From Methylobacterium nodulans ORS 2060 (GTDB lineage: Bacteria > Pseudomonadota > Alphaproteobacteria > Rhizobiales > Beijerinckiaceae), in assembly GCF_000022085.1 (NCBI RefSeq), contig NC_011894.1, forward strand, positions 5,416,001-5,480,000: 64,000 nucleotides of DNA, written 5' to 3'. Numbering within the stretch: the first letter of the stretch is position 1; every line of letters starts with the position of its first letter. The notes beneath the pieces are model-generated. The model had not been told where the DNA came from. It worked only from the letters and a program-made list of their open reading frames with translations, and made no database searches. The position numbers and the translations under genes were made by a program. Shown here piece by piece: positions 53,087 to 61,236 of the stretch.

Positions 53087-53295
53087 CCCGCGAGACCGGT
53101 CCGGCGCGAGAGTGCCGGCGCATCACGAGAGGACGGCGTCCGGCCGGGCGATGGACGGCCTTTGATGCGGATCATGGCGGAGCGGATGGTTCGCCTCATC
53201 CTCGGCCGCATGACTGCCGATGCGCCCCGCTTCACCCTGCCCCATGCGCCGCTCCGGCGCGGGTCATCACCCGACCGCCCCGCGCAGCCCGCCGG

Positions 53296-53523
53296 GTTCG
53301 ACAGAGCCGGGCTGGTGCCGGGCGACGTGGTGCTCCTGGAGGCCGGCGACCGCGTTTCGGCCGACCTGCGGCTCCTCTCCGCCGCGGAGCTCCAGGCGGA
53401 CGAATCCGCTCTTACGGGGGAATCCCTGCCGGTCGACAAGGCGGCGGATGCCGCCGTGCCCGGTTTCGTCGTCCTCGACGACATCATGCCGGGCCTGAAC
53501 GGCCTCGACGTGGTGCGGCGGCC
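53296..53523 (+). pseudogene. Composite fossil: P-type ATPase fragment joined to receiver-domain fragment
   Basis: About 76 codons in one frame. 53309-53461 encode [20 protein letters not shown], then [20 protein letters not shown], the actuator-domain region of a P2-type cation ATPase with its TGES loop. 53462-53521 continue in frame with [18 protein letters not shown], the phospho-acceptor core of a response regulator. Neither protein continues on either side, no initiation site fits, and the neighbouring frames are closed. It therefore looks like two gene fragments fused by deletion, between the phasin-like and FixK-type genes. Confidence 0.75.
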
Positions 53524-53634
53524 CCGCCACCTACGCAGAATCCCTCAGGCGGCTCTCTTAGAGTCCGCCCGGAATTTCATCCTCTTCGCGGCTCGGCCAC
53601 TCTCGCCTCATCAATCAGGACGAGGACGGATCCG

Positions 53635-54327
53635 ATGGCCCCCGACACCGCACGGCAGAGCACCCGGCCGGCTCACCTGGGCATTCCCTCACCGGCTGCC
53701 GGCCTCCACGCGGGCGGCCTGTTCGCGAATTGCCCCGACCTCATCGGTTCGCCCTCCGTCTTCGCCCGCGACGAGGAGATCTTCGGCGAAGGCGAGGAGG
53801 CCGAGTTCGTCTACAAGGTGGTCAGCGGCGCGGTGCGCACCTACAAGATCCTGAGCGATGGCCGCCGGCAGATCACCGGCTTCCACCTGCCCGGCGACCT
53901 GTTCGGCTTCGATCCGGGCGAGATCCACCGCCACACCGCCGAGGCTGTGAGCGACACCAAGGTTCTCACCTTCAAGCGGCGGCAGATCGAGCGCGCCGCG
54001 ACGCAGAAGGCCGAGGTCGCCTGCCAGCTCTGGGATCTGACGGCCCGCACCCTGCGGCACGCCCAGGATCACATGCTGATGCTCGGGCGCGGCTCGGCCC
54101 TTGAGCGCGTCGCCGCCTTCCTGATGGCGGTGGGCGAGCGGCTGGGGGATGCCGGCAGCTTCGATCTGCCCATGACGCGGCGCGACATCGCCGACTATCT
54201 CGGCCTCACCCTGGAGACCGTGTCGCGCACGATCTCGCAGCTCGAGGGCGAGGGCGCGCTGCTGCGCGCGGGCGCCCGTCAGGTCACGCTCCGCCGCACC
54301 CGCATGCGCCGGCTGATCGACGCCTGA
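53635..54327 (+). CDS. Crp/Fnr-family regulator, FixK/FnrN-like
   Basis: 230 residues from the ATG at 53635 (GAGGACGGA upstream). The cyclic-nucleotide-like sensor domain spans 25-140 ([20 protein letters not shown], then [15 protein letters not shown]). The long dimer helix contains [20 protein letters not shown]. The HTH lies near 175-200: [20 protein letters not shown]. The recognition helix wording is that of FixK/FnrN proteins. No N-terminal Cys cluster is present, so it is a FixK type that does not sense oxygen itself. A FixL/FixJ pair is not nearby. Targets unknown. Confidence 0.85.
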   Translation: MAPDTARQSTRPAHLGIPSPAAGLHAGGLFANCPDLIGSPSVFARDEEIFGEGEEAEFVYKVVSGAVRTYKILSDGRRQITGFHLPGDLFGFDPGEIHRHTAEAVSDTKVLTFKRRQIERAATQKAEVACQLWDLTARTLRHAQDHMLMLGRGSALERVAAFLMAVGERLGDAGSFDLPMTRRDIADYLGLTLETVSRTISQLEGEGALLRAGARQVTLRRTRMRRLIDA

Positions 54328-54394
54328 GGGATGCGCCTGCGGCGATGGCGGGCATGATACAGTTTCCGGTCTCTTCCTTCCGAGACCAGTACGC

Positions 54395-54575
54395 GAGGGG
54401 AACCCCTCTCCCGAGCGGGAGAGGGGCAGGCGATCGAAGATCGCGCGTGAGGGTCCCGGACCCTTCCGCAGTATGGCTGAAACGGCAGTGCTGGCAGCGG
54501 GCCGGTTCAGGATACTTGCTGAACCACCTGAGCCCGCACCCCTACCCCTCTCCCGCACGGGAGAGGGATCCCGCG
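54395..54575. repeat. Paired CCTCTCCCG/CGGGAGAGG palindromic repeat
   Basis: Two imperfect palindromes, CCTCTCCCGAGCGGGAGAGG near 54405-54424 and CCTCTCCCGCACGGGAGAGG near 54549-54568, flank about 125 bp without a gene. The two are nearly identical and face each other. Typical of a short mobile or REP-like unit in high-GC alphaproteobacteria. The 467-bp gap shows nothing else. Confidence 0.65.
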
Positions 54576-54794
54576 CCCTCTCGTTTCCGAACGGATCAAC
54601 CGGAAGCCGTATGACGGCATCCGCTCTGCTCGGCGGGGGGTCGCGCATCGTCGGCCGACTTGGCATCATCCCTGGCATCCCGGCTCCGGACGCGGACCAT
54701 GGGCGCTCGGATCCGCACCGGACCGGGCTGAGGCGCCCCGCTCCGGTGGGCCGGTGCCGCCTGCGGGGTCGGATGACCGCGAAGGGGTGAAGCG

Positions 54795-55775
54795 ATGCAC
54801 GCGATGGTCCTGCCCAGGGTCGGCGGCCCGCTCGTTCACGAGACCCGTCCCGATCCGGTTCCGGGCCCCGGCGAGGTCCGCATCCGGGTCGAGGCCTGCG
54901 CGGTCTGCCGCACGGATCTCCACATCATTGACGGCGAGCTGCCGGATCCGCGGCTCCCGCTCGTCCTCGGCCACGAGATCGTGGGCCTCGTCGAGGCGTT
55001 GGGGCCCGGGGTCACGGCGCCCGCCATCGGGGAGCGGGTCGGCGTGCCGTGGCTCGGCCATACCTGCGGCCGCTGCCCCCACTGCGCCGCGGGCCGCGAG
55101 AATCTCTGCGATGCGCCGGGCTTCACCGGCTACAGCCGGGACGGGGGTTTTGCCAGCCACGTCGTGGCCGAGGCCGCCTTCACGATCGCGCTCGACCGCG
55201 CCGCGGATCCGGTCGCGACGGCGCCGCTCCTGTGCGCGGGGCTGATCGGCTGGCGAACCCTGCGCATGGCGGGCGAGGCGGAGGCGGTCGGCCTCTACGG
55301 CTTCGGCGCCGCGGCCCATATCGTCGCCCAGGTCTGTCGCTGGCAGGGCCGCCGGGTCTATGCCTTCACGCGGCCGGGCGACCGGGCGGGTCAGGACTTC
55401 GCCCGCTCGCTTGGCGCCGCATGGGCCGGGGATGCCGATGCGCTGCCCCCCGCCCCGCTGGATGCCGCGCTGATCTTCGCGCCGGATGGCCGCCTCGTGC
55501 CCGCGGCCCTGCGCGCAATCCGCAAGGGCGGCAGCGTGGTCTGTGGCGGGATCCACATGAGCGACATCCCCGCTTTTCCCTACACGCTGCTGTGGGGCGA
55601 ACGGCGGATCGTCTCGGTCGCCAACCTCACGCGGGAGGATGCCAGCAGCTTCTTCGCGGTGGCTCCCCGGGCCGGGATCGTGACGCGGACCCGCACCTTT
55701 CCGCTGCGCGACGCCAATGCGGCGGTCGCGGCGCACCGCGCCGGCCTGCATGGGGCGGCCGTCCTCGTTCCGTAG
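54795..55775 (+). CDS. Zinc-dependent alcohol dehydrogenase
   Basis: 326 residues, MDR superfamily. Catalytic zinc ligands C38 and H60-E61 (ACAVCRTDLHI and LVLGHEIVG) and a later Cys in LLCAGLIGWR; structural zinc cysteines C91, C94, C97 and C105 (TCGRCPHCAAGRENLC). The nucleotide-binding fold starts near 175, but the usual GxGxxG is reduced to VGLYGFGAAAHIVAQV. Members oxidise alcohols or reduce aldehydes with NAD(P). It is 31 residues shorter than typical MDR enzymes through small deletions, yet the core motifs are intact. Starts at 54795 after a GAAGGGG-type site. Stand-alone gene. Confidence 0.88.
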   Translation: MHAMVLPRVGGPLVHETRPDPVPGPGEVRIRVEACAVCRTDLHIIDGELPDPRLPLVLGHEIVGLVEALGPGVTAPAIGERVGVPWLGHTCGRCPHCAAGRENLCDAPGFTGYSRDGGFASHVVAEAAFTIALDRAADPVATAPLLCAGLIGWRTLRMAGEAEAVGLYGFGAAAHIVAQVCRWQGRRVYAFTRPGDRAGQDFARSLGAAWAGDADALPPAPLDAALIFAPDGRLVPAALRAIRKGGSVVCGGIHMSDIPAFPYTLLWGERRIVSVANLTREDASSFFAVAPRAGIVTRTRTFPLRDANAAVAAHRAGLHGAAVLVP

Positions 55776-55864
55776 GCTCCATCACCGATTCGTCCTGGGT
55801 CTCCGCTGTGCAGCCACAAGCAGCCTCGGTTGCCCGGCGCAACACGGCCCGGCTCCAAAGCTCA

Positions 55865-56019
55865 TACAACTGATATATTTTATAATTATATTTTTCCATC
55901 GGACTCTGTGGAGGAAATGCACTTACAAGTACAGTTTTATGTCTTGTATTTTATTCACTCTACCCGATGGAAGCGCCGATTATCACTTTATTTATACTCT
56001 GACTGATAGAGCCAAACGA
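55865..56019. other. AT-rich junction segment
   Basis: About 155 bp with much lower G+C than its surroundings (for example TGATATATTTTATAATTATA near 55870), directly in front of a truncated flavoenzyme. It carries no recognisable gene and marks a probable insertion or deletion boundary at the start of the accessory region. Confidence 0.6.
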
Positions 56020-57189
56020 ATGAGCGCGAGGCGACCGCGGTGCCTCCACCGCGCCGGGTGGGATGTGATCCTGCTCGACACCCAGGCCGTCCATCCGCAC
56101 GAGTTCCGCGCCGAGAAGCTCGGCGTGCCGCAGATGGATTTGTTCGATCGGCTCGGAGCTGGCGCCAGCGCGCGGGCGGTGGCGACCCCGGTCGACGCGA
56201 TCGACGTCGTGCGCTTCGGCAGGATCGTCGAGCGGGAGCGGCGGCGCGAATACGGCTTCACCTACACCAACCTGATCAACCGGCTGCGCGCCGATCTGCC
56301 CGAGGGCCTCGCGCTCACGATCGGGCGCGTCGCGGAGATCCGTCCCGATGCGGAACGCTCGCGCGTCACCCTCACGGACGGACGCGTCATCGCGGCACGC
56401 CTCGTCGTGGTGTCGACCGGACTCGGCGATCTGGTGCGCCGCAAGGCCGGCATCGGGCGCACCCTGATCAGCGAGCGCCACTCGCTCTCGATCGGCTTCG
56501 ACCTCCGCGCGCCCTGCTCCGCTTATCCCTTCGAGGCCCTCACCTACTACACCGAAGGCTTCGGCGAGCGCGTCGCCTACCTGACCCTGTTCCCGATCGG
56601 TCCGGTGATGCGGGGGAACCTCTTCGTCTACCGCGAGCCGGGCGAGGCCTGGACGCGGGCGTTCCGCGCCGATCCCGAGACGCAGCTCGCCACCCTGATG
56701 CCGCATCTCCGCCGCCTCTGCGGGGACCTGTCGATCGCGGGGCCGGTGGAGATCCGCCCCATGGACCTGGTGCGCGCCGAGAACCCGGCCCGCGATGGCC
56801 TCGTGCTCGTCGGCGACGCCTGCCTGACGACCTGCCCGATCCCGGGGACCGGCATCGGCAGGGTGCTCACCGACGTCGACCGCCTGTGCGCCGCATATGC
56901 CCCGCGCTGGCTCGCCGGCCCGCGGATCACCCGCGAGGACGTCGCGGCCTTCTACGCGGATCCCGTCAAGGTCGCCTCGGATGCCGACAGCCTCCGCGCC
57001 AGCCTCTACGCCCGGGCGATCGCCACCGAGGATGGGGCGGCCTGGAGAATACGGCGCCTGCACAACCGGGTGGGGCGTCACCTCCTCCACTGGCTCTACG
57101 GGGTGCGGGGTAGCGGCCGGCAAGGCAGGCCTCCGCATGAAGAGTGGTTCGACAAGGCCGCGCAGGACCGAGCTTCGTCTGCCGATTAA
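56020..57189 (+). pseudogene. FAD-dependent oxidoreductase lacking its N-terminal Rossmann motif
   Basis: Open from the ATG at 56020 for 389 residues. It begins inside the family pattern, AGWDVILLDTQAVHPHEFRA, just after where the GxGxxG dinucleotide motif should be. The rest is intact: VVVSTGLGDLVRRKAGIG and the second FAD motif VLVGDACLTTCPIPGTGIGR, then VLTDVDRLCAAY. This matches NAD(P)/FAD-dependent monooxygenase or geranylgeranyl-reductase-like flavoproteins. The missing 25-30 residues coincide with the AT-rich junction, so the gene was probably truncated and is unlikely to bind FAD. An alternative is an undetected upstream start, but the preceding AT-rich frame has no Rossmann sequence. 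Confidence 0.75.
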
Positions 57190-57755
57190 CCTTTCGGCTC
57201 AATCCGACAGCAAGGCGAACGTGAAATTCGTCCATCGACAATTCCCGCCGGGTGCGTGGCTTGCAGGGTGAACTGCACGGACAGCACGGAGGCCCGTTTT
57301 GAACCATCAGTGGCCGAGCGTGGCACAGATCGACCGAAACCTCGGCCCCGCACCCTGGATGGCGACGGCCGGCTTCGAGCGCGCTGCCGCCGCACCCTGC
57401 GGAAGCGGGCGCTGCGATCACCCCCGGTCGCCACGTCCTGATTGCTGCAGGCGAGCGGGTCGGGCGCAATGGAGACGCATGCTCTCATCGATGCGGCATT
57501 GCCGCACATGCGGCCACCAACCCGTCGATCCGTAGGGTTTGGTGGGCCCGGCAGGAAAGTAACTTGTCGGTAAAAATCTGATAGAAAACAGATACTTAGC
57601 GCGCCAGCGACCACTCACTGTGTAACAGGTTTGTGCTACAGCGCAAACGCCATGGCGGCGCTGCTGGTGCGGCGACATCGACGGGCAGTGGTCTGACACA
57701 GCAGTGAGTTGGTGCGAGGTAGCGCGGCGATGTCGCTTGAGCATCCGAACCCTGC
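57190..57755. other. Gene-free accessory segment with long imperfect inverted repeat
   Basis: No gene is recognised here. The segment has locally AT-rich stretches (57540-57605) and an imperfect inverted pair, CCACTCACTGTGTAACA (57610-57626) against the complement of TCTGACACAGCAGTGAGTTGG (57693-57713). It may be the debris of one or more insertion elements. Confidence 0.4.
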
Positions 57756-58055
57756 TTAACGGCTCCTCGCCCGAGCTCGATCTCGATCAGGCCGCCCGCA
57801 TCGCCGATGCGGGATGAGGCCCCCCGCCTGAGACTGGTCTGGGGTGAGAGCGTTCACGCTGATCGCCACCGGAAGGAGGCGCACCTCGTTGGGGCGGCTG
57901 GTCCGCCTCCGGAGCTGGCGTCGCCAGGACACGAGGAGGCTACGGGCGATCCCGCTGACCGTGACGGCGGGATCAAGGCTCTGCTGGATCATCCGTTGCT
58001 TCTCCTCGTCGCTCCAGCGCCGGCGCCGCTACCCGCCCAAGACCTCAAGCCTCAT
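57756..58055 (-). pseudogene. IS66-family orfA (TnpA-like) remnant
   Basis: On the minus strand the sequence reads MRLEVLGG, then an in-frame stop, then RRRRWSDEEKQRMIQQSLDP, AVTVSGIARSLLVSWRRQLR and a Pro-rich tail. This is the start and helix-turn-helix of IS66 TnpA-type accessory proteins, but the stop codon and an internal deletion in the HTH (the usual RRHGV segment is gone) show it is dead. The IS66 tnpB and tnpC genes are absent. Confidence 0.6.
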
Positions 58056-58477
58056 GCGGTATCCTGACCTTAGAGCTGGCCTCAAGGCCGACCCTAAGTC
58101 ACATGCTCACTCCTCCGCCAGCCTCCGCAAGGTGACTCTCACTGGACGCGCACTATTCACGTTCAGTCGCCAAATTATCTCTGAAGATCTTGTAGACAAG
58201 ATCAAGCCAAGTGATCCCTGCGACAAAGTCGCTCTAACAGGAGATGTGCTTCTGCCGTCTCCTTGACATTGAACGGGGGCAGGATGACACTCGTCGAAGC
58301 TACTAAAGGAGCGCTCCGTGCGCAATTTGCGCGGAGGCGTCGTCGCGGCTCTACGCTGAGGACGGGGCTGCCTGCTAGCAGCTTGCGTTGCTGCCGAAGT
58401 TTGGTCGATGTTAGCACCCTTCACCTTGTGAAATGTCCTCTGTGCGGAGCGCCTAGTCTGAGGCGGAGGCTGTCGCC
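58056..58477. other. Intergenic leader of the M64 operon
   Basis: About 420 bp without a supportable gene; moderately AT-rich, with the probable promoter somewhere in 58140-58450. GGAGG at 58463-58467 is the ribosome site of the downstream gene, and a TAG stop lies in frame seven codons before its ATG. No RNA motif was seen. Confidence 0.4.
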
Positions 58478-60274
58478 ATGCTGAGCGCACCCGGGGAGGC
58501 GATGCTAGACGTTAAGCTATTCGTAAACCGCTTTCACGGTCCGTTCCCTGACCTGTATGAGCGCTGGTGGGACGGCGAAGAGTGGATCTGGGTGAACCAT
58601 GGGCGCCCTGGCGTAACGCTGGTGGGAGGGCCAGGTGCCGCGATGATGAACTCCAAGCTGTTCGTGGGCACCGCGAACGGTCACCTCTTCGAGCGATTTT
58701 GGACCGGAGCGGCCTGGGTGTGGGTCGACCATGGCTTGCCGCCAGGCACAAGGGTGGTCACGGCGCCAGGCGCCGCGATGATGAACTCCAAGCTGTTCGT
58801 GGGCACCGCGAACGGTCACCTCTTCGAGCGATTTTGGACCGGAGCGGCCTGGGTGTGGGTCGACCATGGCTTGCCGCCAGGCACAAGGGTGGTCACGGCG
58901 CCAGGTGCCGCGATGATGAACTCCAAGCTGTTCGTGGGCACCGCGAACGGTCACCTCTTCGAGCGATTTTGGACCGGAGCGGCCTGGGTGTGGGTCGACC
59001 ATGGCTTGCCGCCAGGCACAAGGGTGGTCACGGCGCCAGGCGCCGCGATGATGAACTCCAAGCTGTTCGTGGGCACCGCGAACGGTCACCTCTTCGAGCG
59101 ATTTTGGACCGGAGCGGCCTGGGTGTGGGTCGACCATGGCTTGCCGCCAGGCACAAGGGTGGTCACGGCGCCAGGCGCCGCGATGATGAACTCCAAGCTG
59201 TTCGTGGGCACCGCGAACGGTCACCTCTTCGAGCGATTTTGGACCGGAGCGGCCTGGGTGTGGGTCGACCATGGCTTGCCGCCAGGCACAAGGGTGGTCA
59301 CGGCGCCAGGCGCCGCGATGATGAACTCCAAGCTGTTCGTAAGCACCGCGAACGATCACCTCTTCGAGCGATTTTGGACCGGAGCGGCCTGGGCGTGGGT
59401 CGACCATGGTACAGCGCGGCACGACGATGCCCGGCATGTGCTAGGCATTCCTGGCTCTGACCCGAAGTTGACAATTGCCATAATGGGCGACGGGTTTGCC
59501 GAGGCCGACCTCAACACCTACCACGGTGTCGTACAGAACGACGTCTTGGGTGCACTGGGCCTCGACCAACTCAGCGGCCACCAAGCCGATTTCCGAATAA
59601 TCCGCATCGACGTAGTCTCCACAGAGAGCTTGGTCACCGAACGACAGTACGACAAGAAGGGTACCGAAGACCCATCAGATGACAGCATCCTTTCAGAGCA
59701 GTTACGGTCCTCGCGGCTTGGAGTTATCGCTAATGGTGAGTGGAGCCACAATTGGTTCGATATTCCGGCGTTCACGAGAACGCGTATTGAGAAGCTCCGA
59801 CGAAGGTTTGCGCCGGACGCTGACCACATCATCGTCGTCGTCAACTCGACAAAGAATGGTGGCCTCAGCTCAGTCGGCCCAGGTGTCGCCTTCTTCAACA
59901 GATTGGAAGAAAGCGACGTCATCGCGCATGAGCTCGGTCACAATCTTTTCGAGTTGAATGACGAGTATGTGAATGACACACGCACTTTCTCTGGGACGAG
60001 CGCCTCTGCGAATACGTCGGAGCGTCCAGCAAATTGGGCAAATTTGAAATGGTCGGCTTTGGTCACTGCGGGCGCGCCGCTCCCGACCGATCCTGCGGCT
60101 CTCCCTGCCGGGTGGGACCCACGAACAAGCGTGGGAGCGTTCGAAGGTGCCGGTGGCCGGTTCAGCAAAGGGCTTTTTCGGCCTGTGCTTCAGTGCCGAA
60201 TGAACCAAAACACTCCGCCTTGGTGTCCAGTCTGTGCCCGCAAAATAGCAGACGATCTGGGAGCCTTTAAATGA
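58478..60274 (+). CDS. Seven-repeat beta-propeller / M64 zinc metallopeptidase
   Basis: 598 residues. Residues about 4-311 are seven tandem repeats; the last six are about 45 residues each and nearly identical, built around AAMMNSKLFVGTANGHLFER, FWTGAAWVWVDHGLP and a PPGTRVVTAPG link. The first is 47 residues and diverged. The W..WV.HG.P pattern and the count of seven resemble the seven-bladed propellers of PLL/PHL-type lectins (inference). Residues about 325-597 match peptidase family M64 (IgA-peptidase type): MGDGFAEADLNTYHGVVQND, the zinc site HELGHNLFELNDEY with His484, and a C-terminal CRMNQNTPPWCPVCARK knuckle. No signal peptide is visible. Translational start ATG at 58478 with GGAGG. 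It overlaps the next gene by ATGA. Target unknown. Confidence 0.85.
   Translation: MLSAPGEAMLDVKLFVNRFHGPFPDLYERWWDGEEWIWVNHGRPGVTLVGGPGAAMMNSKLFVGTANGHLFERFWTGAAWVWVDHGLPPGTRVVTAPGAAMMNSKLFVGTANGHLFERFWTGAAWVWVDHGLPPGTRVVTAPGAAMMNSKLFVGTANGHLFERFWTGAAWVWVDHGLPPGTRVVTAPGAAMMNSKLFVGTANGHLFERFWTGAAWVWVDHGLPPGTRVVTAPGAAMMNSKLFVGTANGHLFERFWTGAAWVWVDHGLPPGTRVVTAPGAAMMNSKLFVSTANDHLFERFWTGAAWAWVDHGTARHDDARHVLGIPGSDPKLTIAIMGDGFAEADLNTYHGVVQNDVLGALGLDQLSGHQADFRIIRIDVVSTESLVTERQYDKKGTEDPSDDSILSEQLRSSRLGVIANGEWSHNWFDIPAFTRTRIEKLRRRFAPDADHIIVVVNSTKNGGLSSVGPGVAFFNRLEESDVIAHELGHNLFELNDEYVNDTRTFSGTSASANTSERPANWANLKWSALVTAGAPLPTDPAALPAGWDPRTSVGAFEGAGGRFSKGLFRPVLQCRMNQNTPPWCPVCARKIADDLGAFK
58496..59440 (+). 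repeat. 135-bp tandem repeats inside the propeller domain
   Basis: Copies begin at 58631, 58766, 58901, 59036, 59171 and 59306, exactly 135 bp (45 codons) apart; a diverged first copy starts at about 58490. The middle copies differ from each other at only one or two bases, for example GGTGCC versus GGCGCC. The last copy diverges near its end. Such near-identity at DNA level indicates recent expansion or gene conversion, so the copy number may vary between strains. Confidence 0.95.
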
Positions 60275-60951
60275 TCCCTCGAGCGGCGTGGCGTGGTGAC
60301 CGGCGCCTCCGGATTAACCTCGACGTTGGGGCAAAATCGGCGCGGGTCGCTTCCATTTGGCTTGTCGACGGCCCAGCAGTTCAACGCCCGGCACTCTCAG
60401 GCCCTTACATCGCCCGCATCGACGTTAACGGAGAGACAGTCCTCCTCCAGTCGCTTGGAGATCCGATGATCATGCGCGGCATCGCTCGACCCAAAGAACA
60501 TGGCCACCATTATCTCACCCAAGCCCGTGGCAGCGTGGTCATTGATGTGCCATTATCTACCGGCCCCGTGATTAATGACATCAGCGTTCGCATCGCCGAT
60601 CTCGGCAAAGTTCGCAACCGACCAACCGATTATAAGGCATTAGTGGAGCTTTTCGATGTGAAGGTTCGGGGGTTCCGGCTTGTCGCCTCTGTTGGAGCAC
60701 CCGATCTTGCTATGCACCCAGACTGGGATGCTGTTGCAACACTGGTCGGGATCGCTGCCGTGACGACAGGCGGATTTGAGATCTACGTTGATCGCGCAGG
60801 CCAATATCGCTGGCGATTGCGACGCCCGGACGGACAGATTGTCGCCGACAGCGGCCAAGGCTACCGTGACCGCGCGGCGTGCGAGTTCGATTTACGCTGG
60901 ATCCGCTCGTCTGGCTTGCAATCGCCCATTCGATCACTCGATATCAACTAA
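60271..60951 (+). CDS. YegP/DUF1508-domain partner protein
   Basis: 226 residues, start overlapping the M64 stop (ATGA), so translation is coupled. Residues 168-212 form a DUF1508/YegP domain: GGFEIYVDRAGQYRWRLRRP, then DGQIVADSGQGYRDRAAC. Residues 1-160 are a beta-rich region with no family I recognise (VASIWLVDGPAVQ, SGPYIARIDVNGETVLLQSL, GSVVIDVPLSTGPVINDISV). The coupling suggests it works with the propeller peptidase as inhibitor, chaperone, immunity or substrate-targeting factor; this is inference only. It has slightly lower G+C than the housekeeping genes. Confidence 0.8.
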   Translation: MIPRAAWRGDRRLRINLDVGAKSARVASIWLVDGPAVQRPALSGPYIARIDVNGETVLLQSLGDPMIMRGIARPKEHGHHYLTQARGSVVIDVPLSTGPVINDISVRIADLGKVRNRPTDYKALVELFDVKVRGFRLVASVGAPDLAMHPDWDAVATLVGIAAVTTGGFEIYVDRAGQYRWRLRRPDGQIVADSGQGYRDRAACEFDLRWIRSSGLQSPIRSLDIN

Positions 60952-61028
60952 GCGTGAGAAGTCACTCGCAGACGGCGGTTTCGTTGGTGCGCGAATGAGG
61001 GAGACGCAGGCAGTTCCGGCCTGAACCG

Positions 61029-61042
61029 TGCAACTTGTTGCA
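61029..61042. promoter_or_regulatory. Palindrome TGCAACTTGTTGCA, copy 1
   Basis: Inverted repeat TGCAAC-TT-GTTGCA, upstream of the small membrane peptide gene, 78 bp after the YegP-domain gene. Identical in 16 bases (GTGCAACTTGTTGCAT) to copy 2, exactly 150 bp downstream. A probable regulator site; the ribbon-helix-helix-like gene nearby is a candidate. Confidence 0.6.
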
Positions 61043-61077
61043 TTAGCAGGTAGCATCGGACATGCAGGAGCGCGGCA

Positions 61078-61176
61078 ATGACTTGGTTCCAGTTCTGGTT
61101 CCTGCTGCTCTGGCCGCTATTTGCCACCGGGATGTGGCTTGGCCTGACCTGTCTTGGGGACCGCTTCATCCGATGA
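61078..61176 (+). CDS. 32-residue hydrophobic membrane peptide
   Basis: ATG at 61078 with CAGGAG at 61064-61069. The encoded peptide, MTWFQFWFLLLWPLFATGMW followed by LGLTCLGDRFIR, is one hydrophobic helix with a short basic tail. It is bracketed by two identical 14-bp palindromes. The size and shape fit small membrane regulatory or toxin-like peptides, but I have no homologue in mind. It could be phage-derived. Confidence 0.55.
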   Translation: MTWFQFWFLLLWPLFATGMWLGLTCLGDRFIR

Positions 61177-61178
61177 TG

Positions 61179-61192
61179 TGCAACTTGTTGCA
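61179..61192. promoter_or_regulatory. Palindrome TGCAACTTGTTGCA, copy 2
   Basis: Second perfect copy, three bases after the stop codon of the 32-residue peptide and 45 bp from the end of the convergent ribbon-helix-helix-like gene. Could be an operator or a transcript hairpin. Confidence 0.55.
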
Positions 61193-61236
61193 TCGTTGTC
61201 GTAGCGATCGAGGCTGACCAAGCCTTAAGCATCACA

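Noticed and set aside
53087..53295. Frame open on the plus strand before the ATPase fossil, starting [15 protein letters not shown]
   Set aside because: No ribosome site, no recognisable domain, and the frame runs on into the fossil and past it in mixed registers, so I do not call it a gene.
57256..57744. Several short open frames on both strands of the accessory gap
   Set aside because: All are Arg/Pro rich, lack a good start and overlap one another, as expected for shadow frames in GC-rich DNA.
58566..59437. Long open frames in other registers over the 135-bp repeats
   Set aside because: The 135-bp period is a multiple of three, so every frame stays open by repetition; only the frame beginning at 58478 has a ribosome site and continues into the M64 domain.
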